This document shows, piece by piece, positions 1-8,019 of a stretch of 39,382 nt of DNA; the first letter of the stretch is position 1, and every line of letters begins with the position of its first letter. The notes beneath the pieces are model-generated. The model did no database searches and had not been told where the DNA came from. It worked only from the letters and a program-made list of their open reading frames with translations. Made by a program: the position numbers and the translations under genes. The stretch lies in NCBI GenBank assembly GCA_017939025.1, contig JAGBAI010000002.1:1-39382 (forward strand), read 5' to 3'. The DNA is from Oscillospiraceae bacterium (GTDB taxonomy: Bacteria; Bacillota_A; Clostridia; Oscillospirales; Oscillospiraceae).

Positions 1-392
1 ACCTGATCCCCAAGGAGAACAAGAACACCTTCGTTCAGACCAGCACCTCCACCCTGACCTTCACCTCCAACATGTTCTTCGAGACCTTCTCCGGCGTTGC
101 CAAGCTGGACGGCGTGGAACTGAAGGCCGGTGACTTCACCGTAAAGAAGGGCAGCACCATCATCACCCTGTCCAACTCCGTCCTGCGCAAGCTGGATACC
201 GGCAAGCACACCCTGACCCTGCTGGGTAAGGACGGCAACAATGCCGAGTGCAACTTCTACGTCAGCCCCAACTACTACGGCGACGAATCTAACCCCAAGA
301 CCGGCGACAGCATCTTCATGCCCGCCATGATCCTGCTGACCTCCGCCTCCGCTCTGGCAGTCCTGCTGCTGAATAAGAAGAGAGTCTTCTAA
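1..392 (+). CDS. Sortase-anchored surface protein, C-terminal part (5' end outside window)
   Basis: The reading frame is open from the left edge (frame starting at base 3), so only the last 129 or so residues are present. The visible part carries one Ig-like module resembling the X2 domain (pattern DGVELKAGDFTVKKG, then a Thr/Leu-rich strand ending TLTLLG). It ends in a complete cell-wall sorting signal: NPKTGD, a hydrophobic segment of about 20 residues, then the basic tail NKKRVF. Class B/D-like sortases of Clostridia cleave such NPxTG variants and attach the protein to peptidoglycan. The protein should therefore be displayed on the cell surface; its ligand or enzymatic role lies in the missing N-terminus. 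A strong hairpin follows the stop codon. Confidence 0.8.
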   Translation, partial: LIPKENKNTFVQTSTSTLTFTSNMFFETFSGVAKLDGVELKAGDFTVKKGSTIITLSNSVLRKLDTGKHTLTLLGKDGNNAECNFYVSPNYYGDESNPKTGDSIFMPAMILLTSASALAVLLLNKKRVF

Positions 393-404
393 GCCCCTAA
401 AAGC

Positions 405-439
405 AATCGCCCTGCTGAAAATTTTCAGCAGGGCGATTT
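405..439. terminator. Intrinsic terminator hairpin after the surface protein
   Basis: A near-perfect palindrome, with arms 406-421 and 422-437 (core CGCCCTGCTGAAAA and its complement), starts 13 bases after the stop codon. The T-run is short, so termination strength is uncertain. It can fold on both strands. Confidence 0.7.
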
Positions 440-558
440 GTCCGTAAAGCGCAGGCACACCGCCCTTGCCACGATCCGGCCTCGGCGGTGTGCTTTCATT
501 ATAGATATGTCCAGACTGTCAAAAAAAGCATAAATTACAGTTACTCGGGCAGTTGCCA

Positions 559-730
559 AAGCCTTCCCCCGGGGGGAAGGTGGATCGTCGAAGGCGAGAC
601 GGATGAGGGATGGCGTGCACTGAAAGTCTGGAATAGGCCTAAAACATAGTGCTTAATCTAACATTTCCGCCCGCATTCCTCATCCGTCCCAGTGTGCGCA
701 CTGGGGCACCTTCCCCCCGGGGGAAGGCTT
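559..730. repeat. MITE-like element with 24-bp perfect terminal inverted repeats
   Basis: The ends 559-582 and 707-730 are exact reverse complements (AAGCCTTCCCCC...GGAAGGTG), and each end is itself palindromic. A second inverted pair lies inside (GACGGATGAGG at 598-608 against 678-688). There is no coding sequence and no clear target duplication. It fills most of the 373-base gap between the surface protein and the racemase gene. A truncated relative of its right end lies at 9247-9276. Confidence 0.75.
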
Positions 731-765
731 GGGCGCCGTAAGCGCCACAGCACCAATTTACACGC

Positions 766-2025
766 TTATATCACCATCACCGAAATGCCGTTGGGAATGA
801 TGGTCACGGCGGTATTTTCGCCCTTATCTTCCTTTGCCATGGCTATGGCGGTGTCCAGATCCGGGGCATAGTCCAGCTTCATTTCCCGAAGCGTCGTCTC
901 CATTTCCGGTCTGGAAACGAAAATGACCCGGTGTTTCATGAGAATTCTCGCCAAAATCTGACTCTCCCACTGGTCGGGAATGGTCTGGCTCTGGGGCGTT
1001 GCCGCGCACTGGGCAAAGTGGGCAGCGGGACTTTCACAGTTTTTAAGGCTCTGATAGAAGCCCTCACCGCCGGTGCCGTCGGCAAGGTCGGCACACATAA
1101 TGAGTACGGCCCCTTCTTTGGCGGAAGCCTCCGCCGCAGTCAGACCCTTGACACTCTGATAGATATTCTGATCCAGCGGCGCGCCGCCGTTGGAGGTGAT
1201 AACGATGTCACCGGGAACCGCCTTTACCTGACAGTAGGGCCGCAGGAAGGCAACTCCTGCCGCATGGGCCTCCCTGAAATCACCCGCGAAGGCTGCCACG
1301 GTCTTTTTCTCGTCGTTAATGACCACGTTGACAATAAACCGAAGCTTCGCCAGCTCCGCCGCCGCCACCATATCCCGGTGCAGGGGATTTCCTTCCAGAA
1401 TACCGGTGCGGGCATAGGGAGAAGCGATAAATTCGCCGCAGTGGTTGCCCAGTACCGTCACCGCGTCGCAGACACCGGGCAGGACGCTTTTCCGCCCGCC
1501 GGAGAAGCCCGCAAAGAAGTGTGGCTCGATAAAGCCCTCGGAAATCAGCAGCTCCGTCTCCACCGCTGCCCGGTCGATGACCAGAGGCGCGCCGGAGGGC
1601 AGAATTCCGATTTCCACATTGGATGCAGGATCAAAGGCATCGTGGACGATGATCTTTTCTCTTTGCGCAATGTCCGGGCCCAGCTTGGCCTCCAGTTCTG
1701 CCATCGTAGTTGACCGGTGGAAACCGGTGGCTACCAGCAGGGTGATGGCAATACCGGGATTGCCCTTGCGCAGCGCTTTCAGCATAGGCGGCAGGATATC
1801 CTTGCTTGGCACCGGGCGGGTATGGTCGGAGATGATGATGGTACAGCTGTTTTTGCCCGCTGCCAGTTCTTCCAGCGATGGGCAGCCGATGGGCCGGGCC
1901 ATCGCCTCCTCCACCAGCTGTAAGCCGGTTTTTTCACTTGCCAGCTCCTCAATCCGGGAAGTCAGCACAGCATTGGCAGGAATGTCGCAGGCGATATGGG
2001 TTTTGCCGTAAGGAATGGTTAGCAT
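766..2025 (-). CDS. larA: LarA-family nickel-pincer-dependent 2-hydroxyacid racemase (419 aa)
   Basis: LarA enzymes racemise lactate or related 2-hydroxyacids with a nickel-pincer nucleotide linked to a lysine. Here the residues H103, H169, K179 and H195 match the H108, H174, K184 and H200 of Lactobacillus LarA with a constant offset of five. They sit in the expected motifs (SDHTRPVP, ATGFHR, EPHFFAGFSGGRKS, GNHCGEF). I chose the ATG at 2025 because GGGAG lies 9-10 bases upstream; the longer frame to 2073 runs into a palindromic repeat. It follows the 2-hydroxyacid dehydrogenase gene on the same strand, separated by two hairpins. The cofactor genes larB, larC and larE are not in this window. 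The exact substrate is unknown: lactate is the default, but LarA homologues act on several hydroxyacids. Confidence 0.85.
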   Translation of the reverse strand: MLTIPYGKTHIACDIPANAVLTSRIEELASEKTGLQLVEEAMARPIGCPSLEELAAGKNSCTIIISDHTRPVPSKDILPPMLKALRKGNPGIAITLLVATGFHRSTTMAELEAKLGPDIAQREKIIVHDAFDPASNVEIGILPSGAPLVIDRAAVETELLISEGFIEPHFFAGFSGGRKSVLPGVCDAVTVLGNHCGEFIASPYARTGILEGNPLHRDMVAAAELAKLRFIVNVVINDEKKTVAAFAGDFREAHAAGVAFLRPYCQVKAVPGDIVITSNGGAPLDQNIYQSVKGLTAAEASAKEGAVLIMCADLADGTGGEGFYQSLKNCESPAAHFAQCAATPQSQTIPDQWESQILARILMKHRVIFVSRPEMETTLREMKLDYAPDLDTAIAMAKEDKGENTAVTIIPNGISVMVI

Positions 2026-2046
2026 AAAAATCACTCCCAATAAACT

Positions 2047-2074
2047 GTAGGGGCGGGGCAGTGCCCCGCCCACT
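2047..2074. repeat. GTAGGGGC-type palindromic repeat
   Basis: A GC-rich palindrome (GTAGGGGCGGGGC, then GCCCCGCCC) lies in the gap between the two minus-strand genes. It belongs to the same GTAGGGGC-starting class as the larger inverted repeat at 7908-7986. Confidence 0.5.
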
Positions 2075-2093
2075 GGCTTACAACGTTATCAAT

Positions 2094-2126
2094 CTGTCCG
2101 GGAGGGGCGGTTCCCCTCCCGGACAG
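2094..2126. other. Strong intergenic hairpin between dehydrogenase and racemase genes
   Basis: Arms 2094-2107 and 2112-2126 (CTGTCCGGGAGGGG and its complement) form a 14-bp stem. It lies just after the dehydrogenase stop codon on the minus strand. No T-run follows, so an mRNA-stabilising or partial-termination role is more likely than full termination. Confidence 0.6.
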
Positions 2127-2139
2127 CAGATTTTCTGAA

Positions 2140-3267
2140 TCAGTAATTACCCTTAAACACGTCTTCCTTCACGGGAGGACGGTAATCGCCGAAATAGGCG
2201 CTGAAATCGATGTCCAGATAGTTGCACAGATCCAGCACTTCCACCATGGTATTGTCGTTGACGGGAACGCCGTTGGCCAGGATCCGCTCCACAGCTTCCA
2301 CTTCCTTCTCGCCGTGGGTGTAGATCCGTTCGGCACCGTCGGCCTTGGGTGCTTCCCGCAGCTCCTGGAGGAACTTGGAGAAATGTGCCTTGATGGCAGC
2401 AGGATCGCCGAAGTAGGCGGGGTTGATGGCCATGAAGCCGTGGCAGATCTTGCCCTTGCCGCCGGTCATGCAGTAGTTGGAGGTAGCACCCATGGACAGA
2501 ATGGAGGCGAAGATCTCGCACAGCATACCATAGCCATAGCCCTTATGGGAGCCCAGAGTCTCGGTGGAGCCGCCCAGAGGCATGATACCGCCGCCGTTCT
2601 TGGCCACGATGTTGGCCAGCACGTCGGGAGCATCGGTGGAAGGATGGCCGTCCTTGTTCAGTGCCCAGCCCTCAGGCAGAGGCTTTTCCATCTTATTGTA
2701 CATTTCCAGCTTACCACGGGTAACGACAGTGGTAGAGGAATCAAAGAAGAAGTCATAGGGCTCAGCGGGGAAGGCGCAGGCAATGGGGTTGGAGCCCAGC
2801 ATGGCCATACGGGCATTGGTGGGAACCATGATGGCTTCAGAGTTGGTGCAGCTAAAGCCCATGAGACCTTCCTTACATGCCATCTTGGCATAGTAACCGG
2901 CGATGCCATAGTGGTTGGAATTCCGGACGGACACGATGCCCACGCCGGACTTCTTGGCCTTTTCGATAGCCAGCTCCATGGCGTAATAAGAAACCAGCTG
3001 GCCCATGCCCTCGTTGGCATCCACAACGGCGGAAATGGGGGTTTCAAAGACAACGGTGGGCTTCGCCTGGACATCGATCATGCCCTTTTCGATACACTTA
3101 TGGTAGCGAACCATACGCTGCATACCATGGGACTCGATGCCGAACAGGTCAGAGGTCAGCAGAACATCCTGGATGATGTCTGCTTCCTTTTCAGAAAAAC
3201 CGAACTTTTGGAATGCCTCCATACAGAACTTCTTCAGAGTCTCATAAGACCAGTACTGATATGCCAT
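2140..3267 (-). CDS. Malate/L-lactate dehydrogenase family (Ldh_2) NAD(P)-dependent 2-hydroxyacid dehydrogenase (375 aa)
   Basis: The protein belongs to the Ldh_2 / YbiC / AllD fold, which oxidises or reduces 2-hydroxyacids such as malate, lactate, ureidoglycolate and sulfolactate with NAD(P). Visible signatures are ESHGMQR with the conserved His47, VRNSNHYGIAGYYA in the middle, and GSNPIACAFPAE in the cofactor region. Its length is typical of the family. It is the first gene of a two-gene minus-strand unit with the LarA racemase. This suggests that one stereoisomer of a hydroxyacid is racemised and the other is oxidised to the keto acid, or the reverse in fermentation. A consensus promoter lies 77 bases upstream. 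The substrate cannot be decided from the sequence. Confidence 0.88.
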   Translation of the reverse strand: MAYQYWSYETLKKFCMEAFQKFGFSEKEADIIQDVLLTSDLFGIESHGMQRMVRYHKCIEKGMIDVQAKPTVVFETPISAVVDANEGMGQLVSYYAMELAIEKAKKSGVGIVSVRNSNHYGIAGYYAKMACKEGLMGFSCTNSEAIMVPTNARMAMLGSNPIACAFPAEPYDFFFDSSTTVVTRGKLEMYNKMEKPLPEGWALNKDGHPSTDAPDVLANIVAKNGGGIMPLGGSTETLGSHKGYGYGMLCEIFASILSMGATSNYCMTGGKGKICHGFMAINPAYFGDPAAIKAHFSKFLQELREAPKADGAERIYTHGEKEVEAVERILANGVPVNDNTMVEVLDLCNYLDIDFSAYFGDYRPPVKEDVFKGNY

Positions 3268-3343
3268 AGTGATACCTCATTTCTCCCGTGGTCTTCACAG
3301 GTAATTTAATCAAAATATGGGCACAATGCCACACTTTACTTCC

Positions 3344-3372
3344 TTTATACTGTTTTTTGCAGATAAAGTCAA
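3344..3372 (-). promoter_or_regulatory. Promoter of the dehydrogenase-racemase unit
   Basis: Read on the minus strand: TTGACT (3372-3367), 17-base spacer, TATAAA (3349-3344). The transcript would start near 3337. A small palindrome, GGCA-TTG-TGCC (3320-3330), lies just downstream of the start and could be an operator. Confidence 0.7.
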
Positions 3373-3506
3373 TGGTGCGCAATCGAGAAAAACAAGGATG
3401 GTTTTTAGGTATTTTGCCAAAGGTTTTTGCAGGGGAAAAGCCTGTATCGCAAACATCTTTGCAGACTGCTATACTACACATAGTAATAACGTAAGGAGAC
3501 ATCAAC

Positions 3507-4307
3507 ATGAAACAGCGCAGATCCAATCTGGAGCTGATGCGTCTGCTGGCAATGGTGCTGATCATTGCCCACCATTTTTCTGTCCACAGCGGCTTTGCCT
3601 TCCAGGGTGGCCCGGTAACGGGCAATATGCTTTTTTTGCAGCTGCTCAGCATCGGCGGCAAGATCGGCGTAAACCTGTTCGTGATGCTCAGCAGCTGGTT
3701 TCTGGTGGAATCCCGGCAGCTGAATAAGGCAAAGCTGGTAATGCTCTGGGGCCAGCTGGTGTTTTACTCACTGACTATCTATCTGCTTTCCTGTCTGGGC
3801 GGTTTGGCAGAGTTTTCGCTGTGGGAGCTGGTCAGAGCCGCAGTGCCGGTACTTTCCAAGCAGTGGTGGTTCGCCAGCAGCTATGTATTTCTATACCTGC
3901 TGCATCCGCCGGTGAACCGGTTGCTGGCAAAGAAGTGGTTTGGCGGTCTGCTGCTGATTCTGTCCGTATTCTGGTTTGGGATCCCGGTGCTGGCCTGGCT
4001 GCCGGAACGGCTGCGGGATCTTGCCTGGTTTCTATATTTATATGGTATCACCGGCTATCTGCGGCTCCACCGGAAGTCCTCCCAGGGAACCAGCCGCCGG
4101 TGGTTCTGCCTGGGGCTCGGCTGCTTTCTGCCGACCTTTGCCCTTTCTGTTTTGGGCCTGCTGGCCCGGGTAAAAAGCGGCGCGGTTTTTGAAACGGTCT
4201 ATTTTGATGCCCACCATGAAGTCCACCTACGCTGCTGCCATCGTCGTTACCTTCATGAACGTGTGGAACAGCTACCTGTGGCCTTTGATCGCCCTGCAGT
4301 CCGGTGA
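3507..4307 (+). CDS. Acyltransferase-3 family membrane protein, 3' end replaced (chimeric)
   Basis: The N-terminal part is a typical acyltransferase-3 (OafA/NodX-like) integral membrane protein. It starts RRSNLELMRLLAMVLIIAHH with the catalytic-type histidine pair, followed by several hydrophobic helices. Such proteins O-acylate surface polysaccharides. AAGGAGA precedes the ATG at 3507 with good spacing. After about residue 230 the sequence stops being hydrophobic and reads through a different gene, the ABC permease tail, in the wrong frame until 4307. Full-length family members are usually well over 300 residues. The last 35 or so residues are thus meaningless and the gene is truncated at about 4190-4205. 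It is either a relic or an assembly chimera, and is unlikely to be active. Confidence 0.7.
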   Translation: MKQRRSNLELMRLLAMVLIIAHHFSVHSGFAFQGGPVTGNMLFLQLLSIGGKIGVNLFVMLSSWFLVESRQLNKAKLVMLWGQLVFYSLTIYLLSCLGGLAEFSLWELVRAAVPVLSKQWWFASSYVFLYLLHPPVNRLLAKKWFGGLLLILSVFWFGIPVLAWLPERLRDLAWFLYLYGITGYLRLHRKSSQGTSRRWFCLGLGCFLPTFALSVLGLLARVKSGAVFETVYFDAHHEVHLRCCHRRYLHERVEQLPVAFDRPAVR

Positions 4308-4473
4308 CAAGCGGACGCTACCCCTGATCCTGTCCGCTATGGGCGCATCCTATACCCCTGACTACGGTATGATGATGTGCGCCGTCGTTCTGGCAACCAT
4401 CCCCACTGCTGCCATCTTCTTCCTGATGCAGAAGCAGTTCGTCGCCGGTATGACCGGTGCCGTGAAGGGCTAA
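4197..4473 (+). pseudogene. 3' fragment of a MalG-type sugar ABC transporter permease
   Basis: The frame ending at 4473 reads ILMPTMKSTYAAAIVVTF, then NVWNSYLWPLI and, near the end, FLMQKQFVAGMTGAVKG. This is the standard C-terminus of MalG/UgpE-type permeases for oligosaccharide import. The first two thirds of the gene are missing, including the EAA loop, and the fragment is joined directly to the acyltransferase gene. Since lacZ, galK and galT follow, the lost transporter plausibly imported lactose or a galactoside. A strong terminator follows the stop codon, consistent with this once being the last gene of a transporter operon. Confidence 0.75.
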
Positions 4474-4492
4474 GATTTCATTGGTATAAATG

Positions 4493-4522
4493 CGGAGGAG
4501 CATGTGCTCCTCCGTGTTTTTT
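4493..4522 (+). terminator. Intrinsic terminator after the permease fragment
   Basis: Perfect 10-bp stem (CGGAGGAGCA / TGCTCCTCCG, 4493-4514) followed by a run of six T's at 4517-4522. Confidence 0.85.
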
Positions 4523-4535
4523 ACCCGGTAAATTG

Positions 4536-4726
4536 CAGTTTGTGCGGCCAGTGGCCGCGGACAATGGCGGGACTTCGGCTGGTTTGTCATCCAGGACTCC
4601 TGGGTGGTCGGCCCGATTCGATGACGCCATTTGTACACGTGATCGAACCGGGCGGTACCCAATGGTCTTTGTTCATTGCCGGGCTATAGTCACGCCATTG
4701 TCAGCGGCCACTGGCCGCACAAACTG
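4536..4726. repeat. MITE-like element with 34-bp terminal inverted repeats
   Basis: The ends 4536-4569 and 4693-4726 are reverse complements with one mismatch. Each contains the inner palindrome GCGGCCAGTGGCCGC or its variant. The 123-base interior has no credible gene. Together with the terminator and the lacZ promoter it accounts for the 402-base gap before lacZ. Confidence 0.75.
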
Positions 4727-4803
4727 GATTTTGAATGTGCTGCGGAAAATTATGTCACAAATCCGGCAGGCATTTTTTGGTAATCCTGCAATGGGGTTTT
4801 TGT

Positions 4804-4832
4804 TTGTAAATACCCCGCTGCTGTGTTATGAT
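4804..4832 (+). promoter_or_regulatory. Probable lacZ promoter
   Basis: TTGTAA (4804-4809), 17-base spacer, TATGAT (4827-4832). The predicted start near 4839 lies downstream of the ATG at 4828, which argues for translation from the later ATG at 4876. Confidence 0.6.
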
Positions 4833-4875
4833 AAATGATAGAATATTACGCTGGAATCAAGAAAGGAACGCACCC

Positions 4876-7800
4876 ATGAAAGCAAATTCTGCAGACTTAT
4901 CCTGGCTCTCCAACCCGGAGGTCTTTGCGGTAAACCGCAAGGCTGCGCACTCCGATCATCTTTATTACGAAACTCTGGAGGATGCCCGTGCCGAGAAAAC
5001 AATGCCCCTGCGGCAGTCCCTCAACGGCACCTGGCTGTTCTCCTATGCCAAGAACCCCTCCCTGCGGGTCAAGGATTTTTACAAGGCCGATTTTGATTGC
5101 TCCGGCTTTGACAAAATTCAGGTTCCCGGTCATATCCAGACTCAGGGCTATGACGAAATGATGTACATCAACACCCAGTATCCCTGGGACGGCACCGAAT
5201 ATATGCGTCCTCCCCAGGTATCTGAAACCTACAACCCCGTGGGCAGCTACGTCACCTACTTTGAAGTTGCCGATGCGCTGAAAGGCAAGCCCCTGTCCAT
5301 CTGCTTTGAGGGCGTGGAAATTGCCTTCTATGTCTGGCTCAACGGTCACTTTGTAGGCTACAGCGAGGACACCTTCACCCCCAGCGAATTTGCTCTGGAC
5401 GAATTCCTGATTGAGGGCAAAAACAAGCTGGCAGTGGAAGTCTACAAGCGCTCCAGCGCCAGCTGGATCGAGGACCAGGACTTCTGGCGGTTCTCCGGCA
5501 TTTTCCGTGGTGTCTATCTGTACGCTATCCCCAAGACCCATGTGGAGGATGTTTTCGTCAAGGCCACGCTGGACGAAGCCTATGTGGACGGCAAGCTGTC
5601 CATCACTGCCAAAGTCATCGGCGACCTGTCCGGCACCGTCACCGCTACTCTGGAGGATGCCGACGGCAATGCCGTTTACACCGAAACCCTGCCTGCCGCT
5701 GCTGCGCTGAACTTTGCCGCCACCGTCCCCGGCGTAAAGCAGTGGAGCGCCGAAGTGCCCAATCTGTACACCCTGTATCTGACCGTTTCCGATGCCGAGG
5801 GCAAGGTTGTCGAAGCCTGCCCCATGGATGTGGGCTTCCGTACCTTCGAAATGAAGAACGGTGTCATGCACTTAAACGGCAAGCGCATCTTGTTCCGGGG
5901 CGTCAACCGTCACGAATTCAACTATAAGCGGGGCCGTTCCATCACGGAAGAGGATATGCTCTGGGATATCCGCTTCATGAAGAAGTACAACCTCAATGCC
6001 GTCCGCACCTGCCACTATCCCAACCAGAGCCTGTGGTACAAGCTCTGTGACCGCTACGGCATCTACCTTATCGACGAGACCAATATGGAGTCCCACGGCT
6101 CCTGGCAGAAGCTGGGCACCTGTGAACCCAGCTGGACCGTTCCCGGCAGCCGGGCAGAGTGGAAGGAATGTGTTCTGGACCGGGCCAACTCCATGTTCCA
6201 GCGGGATAAGAACCACGCCTCCATCCTCATCTGGTCCCTGGGCAACGAAGCCTACGCCGGCACCTGCCATGCGGCTATGTCCGATTTCTTCCACGCCAGC
6301 GACGATACCCGCCTTGTCCACTACGAGGGCTGCTTCTGGAACCGGGAATTTGATTTTGTTTCCGATATGGAAAGCCGCATGTACGCCAAGCCCAACGAGA
6401 TCGACGAATATCTTGCAGGTAAGCCTTCCAAGCCCTACATCAGCTGCGAGTTCCTCCACTGCATGGGCAACTCCGGCGGCAACCTGGGTCTGTACATGGA
6501 GCTGGAAGAAAAGTACGAGCAGTACCAGGGCGGCTTCATCTGGGACTATCTGGATCAGGCTGTGCTGCACACCAACGAGCGGGGAGAAGAATATCTGTCC
6601 TACGGCGGCGACCACGATGAGCGGGCCACCGACTATGAATTCTGCACCAACGGCCTGGTCTACGCTGACCGCACTGTCTCCCCCAAGGCCCAGGAAGTGA
6701 AAGCCTGGTTCGCGGGTGTGAAGCTGTTCCCCGATGAGAAGGGCGTTGCTGTCAAGAACGAGAACCTGTTCATCACCACCGCCTGCTATGACTTTGTGTA
6801 CCGGGTTCTGAAAAACGGTGAGCTTGTCTTTGAAAGCGAGCCCATCAAACTGACTGTTGCCCCCGGGGAGAAGGACTACTTTGCACTGCCCTTCCCGGAG
6901 CACACCGAAGCCGGCGAATACATTTACGAAGTCTCCATGCTCCAGCCCAACACCACCGACTGGGCGGAAGCCGGTTATGAGATCTGCTTCGGCCAGTATG
7001 TGAAGGCCATCGCAGAGGAAAAGAAGCCCTGCCAGAAGAAGCTGGAAGTGGTTTGGGGCGACGTGAACATTGGCGTCAAGGGCGAAGGCTTCCATGTCCA
7101 CTTCTCCAAGGCTGAGGGCGGCATTGCTTCCCTGCGTTACGACAACGTGGAGATGATCCCCCGTGCACCTAAAACTACCTACTGGCGCGCTCTGACCGAC
7201 AACGACCGGGGCTGCAAGCACGGCTTCGACCGTGGTCAGTGGATGGCAGCCGGACTGTACCAGAAGATGGTGGACTGCCGCGTCGTCGAGGGCGAAACTT
7301 CCGTCACCGTAATCATGGATTATGAAGTTCCCATGATCCCCGTGGTGAAGCAGACCATTTCCTACACCGTCACCGGTGACGGTGCCATCACCATTGAGGC
7401 TACCTACTTCGGTCAGGACAATCTTCCCGAGCTGCCTGCCTTCGGCATGAACTTTAAGCTGAAAGAGCAGTATCACAACTTTACGTTCTACGGCTACGGC
7501 CCCGAGGAAAATTACTGGGACCGTATGGGCGGCGCAAGACTGGGCATCTTCTCCGGCACCGCCAGGGAAAACCTGTCCCGGTACATGATCCCCGGTGAGT
7601 GCGGCAACCGCATGGGCTGCCGGTGGCTGGAAGTGACCAACGACAATGGCTTCGGCCTGCGTTTTGAAGCAGAGGATACTCCCTTCGAAAGCTCCGTCCT
7701 GCCCTACAGCTGCTATGAGCTGGAGCCTGCCATGCACGTTTATGAGCTGCCCAAGCCCCATTACACCTGGGTTCGGATCATGGGCTGCCAGATGGGCATC

Positions 7801-7896
7801 GGCGGCGACGACAGCTGGGGCGCACCCGTCCAGCAGCGCTACCACCTGGATTCCAGTGTGGACAGAACCGTGAAGTTCACCATCCGCAAAGCCTGA
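4876..7896 (+). CDS. lacZ: Beta-galactosidase, GH2 LacZ type (1006 aa)
   Basis: This cytoplasmic enzyme hydrolyses lactose and other beta-galactosides. The family order is complete: a sugar-binding jelly roll (SNPEVFAVNR, AHSDH, LNGTW), Ig-like domains, the TIM barrel (FRGVNRHEF), and a C-terminal small-chain domain. The acid/base is E458 in IWSLGNEA and the nucleophile is E525 in ISCEFLHCMGN. The length of about 1000 residues is that of classical LacZ. I took the ATG at 4876 because AAAGGA lies about 9 bases upstream and the predicted promoter overlaps the earlier ATG. galK and galT follow on the same strand, so released galactose can enter the Leloir pathway. No lactose permease is intact nearby. 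Confidence 0.95.
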   Translation: MKANSADLSWLSNPEVFAVNRKAAHSDHLYYETLEDARAEKTMPLRQSLNGTWLFSYAKNPSLRVKDFYKADFDCSGFDKIQVPGHIQTQGYDEMMYINTQYPWDGTEYMRPPQVSETYNPVGSYVTYFEVADALKGKPLSICFEGVEIAFYVWLNGHFVGYSEDTFTPSEFALDEFLIEGKNKLAVEVYKRSSASWIEDQDFWRFSGIFRGVYLYAIPKTHVEDVFVKATLDEAYVDGKLSITAKVIGDLSGTVTATLEDADGNAVYTETLPAAAALNFAATVPGVKQWSAEVPNLYTLYLTVSDAEGKVVEACPMDVGFRTFEMKNGVMHLNGKRILFRGVNRHEFNYKRGRSITEEDMLWDIRFMKKYNLNAVRTCHYPNQSLWYKLCDRYGIYLIDETNMESHGSWQKLGTCEPSWTVPGSRAEWKECVLDRANSMFQRDKNHASILIWSLGNEAYAGTCHAAMSDFFHASDDTRLVHYEGCFWNREFDFVSDMESRMYAKPNEIDEYLAGKPSKPYISCEFLHCMGNSGGNLGLYMELEEKYEQYQGGFIWDYLDQAVLHTNERGEEYLSYGGDHDERATDYEFCTNGLVYADRTVSPKAQEVKAWFAGVKLFPDEKGVAVKNENLFITTACYDFVYRVLKNGELVFESEPIKLTVAPGEKDYFALPFPEHTEAGEYIYEVSMLQPNTTDWAEAGYEICFGQYVKAIAEEKKPCQKKLEVVWGDVNIGVKGEGFHVHFSKAEGGIASLRYDNVEMIPRAPKTTYWRALTDNDRGCKHGFDRGQWMAAGLYQKMVDCRVVEGETSVTVIMDYEVPMIPVVKQTISYTVTGDGAITIEATYFGQDNLPELPAFGMNFKLKEQYHNFTFYGYGPEENYWDRMGGARLGIFSGTARENLSRYMIPGECGNRMGCRWLEVTNDNGFGLRFEAEDTPFESSVLPYSCYELEPAMHVYELPKPHYTWVRIMGCQMGIGGDDSWGAPVQQRYHLDSSVDRTVKFTIRKA

Positions 7897-7907
7897 CCGC
7901 ACAAACC

Positions 7908-7986
7908 GTAGGGGCCGATGCCCACATCGGCCCTATGATACATATACGCAGTTCGAAAAAGGGCCGATGTGGGCATCGGCCCCTAC
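7908..7986. repeat. 27-bp perfect inverted repeat between lacZ and galK
   Basis: Arms 7908-7934 and 7960-7986 are exact reverse complements (GTAGGGGCCGATGCCCACAT...). Each arm also contains the palindrome CCGATG-CCCA-CATCGG. It sits 11 bases after the lacZ stop and ends about 33 bases before the galK start. It would fold strongly in the lacZ-galK transcript, where it could lower galK expression or protect the upstream mRNA. Confidence 0.75.
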
Positions 7987-8019
7987 AAAAGCAATGATTT
8001 GTTTTAGGAGGAAAGAAAA

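Noticed and set aside
931..1713. 260-residue open frame antisense to larA
   Set aside because: The minus strand contains all LarA active-site residues; this is its shadow.
5872..7902. 676-residue open frame antisense to lacZ
   Set aside because: It lies wholly within a gene whose catalytic motifs are clear, has no ribosome site or family motifs, and arises from the GC-rich codon pattern.
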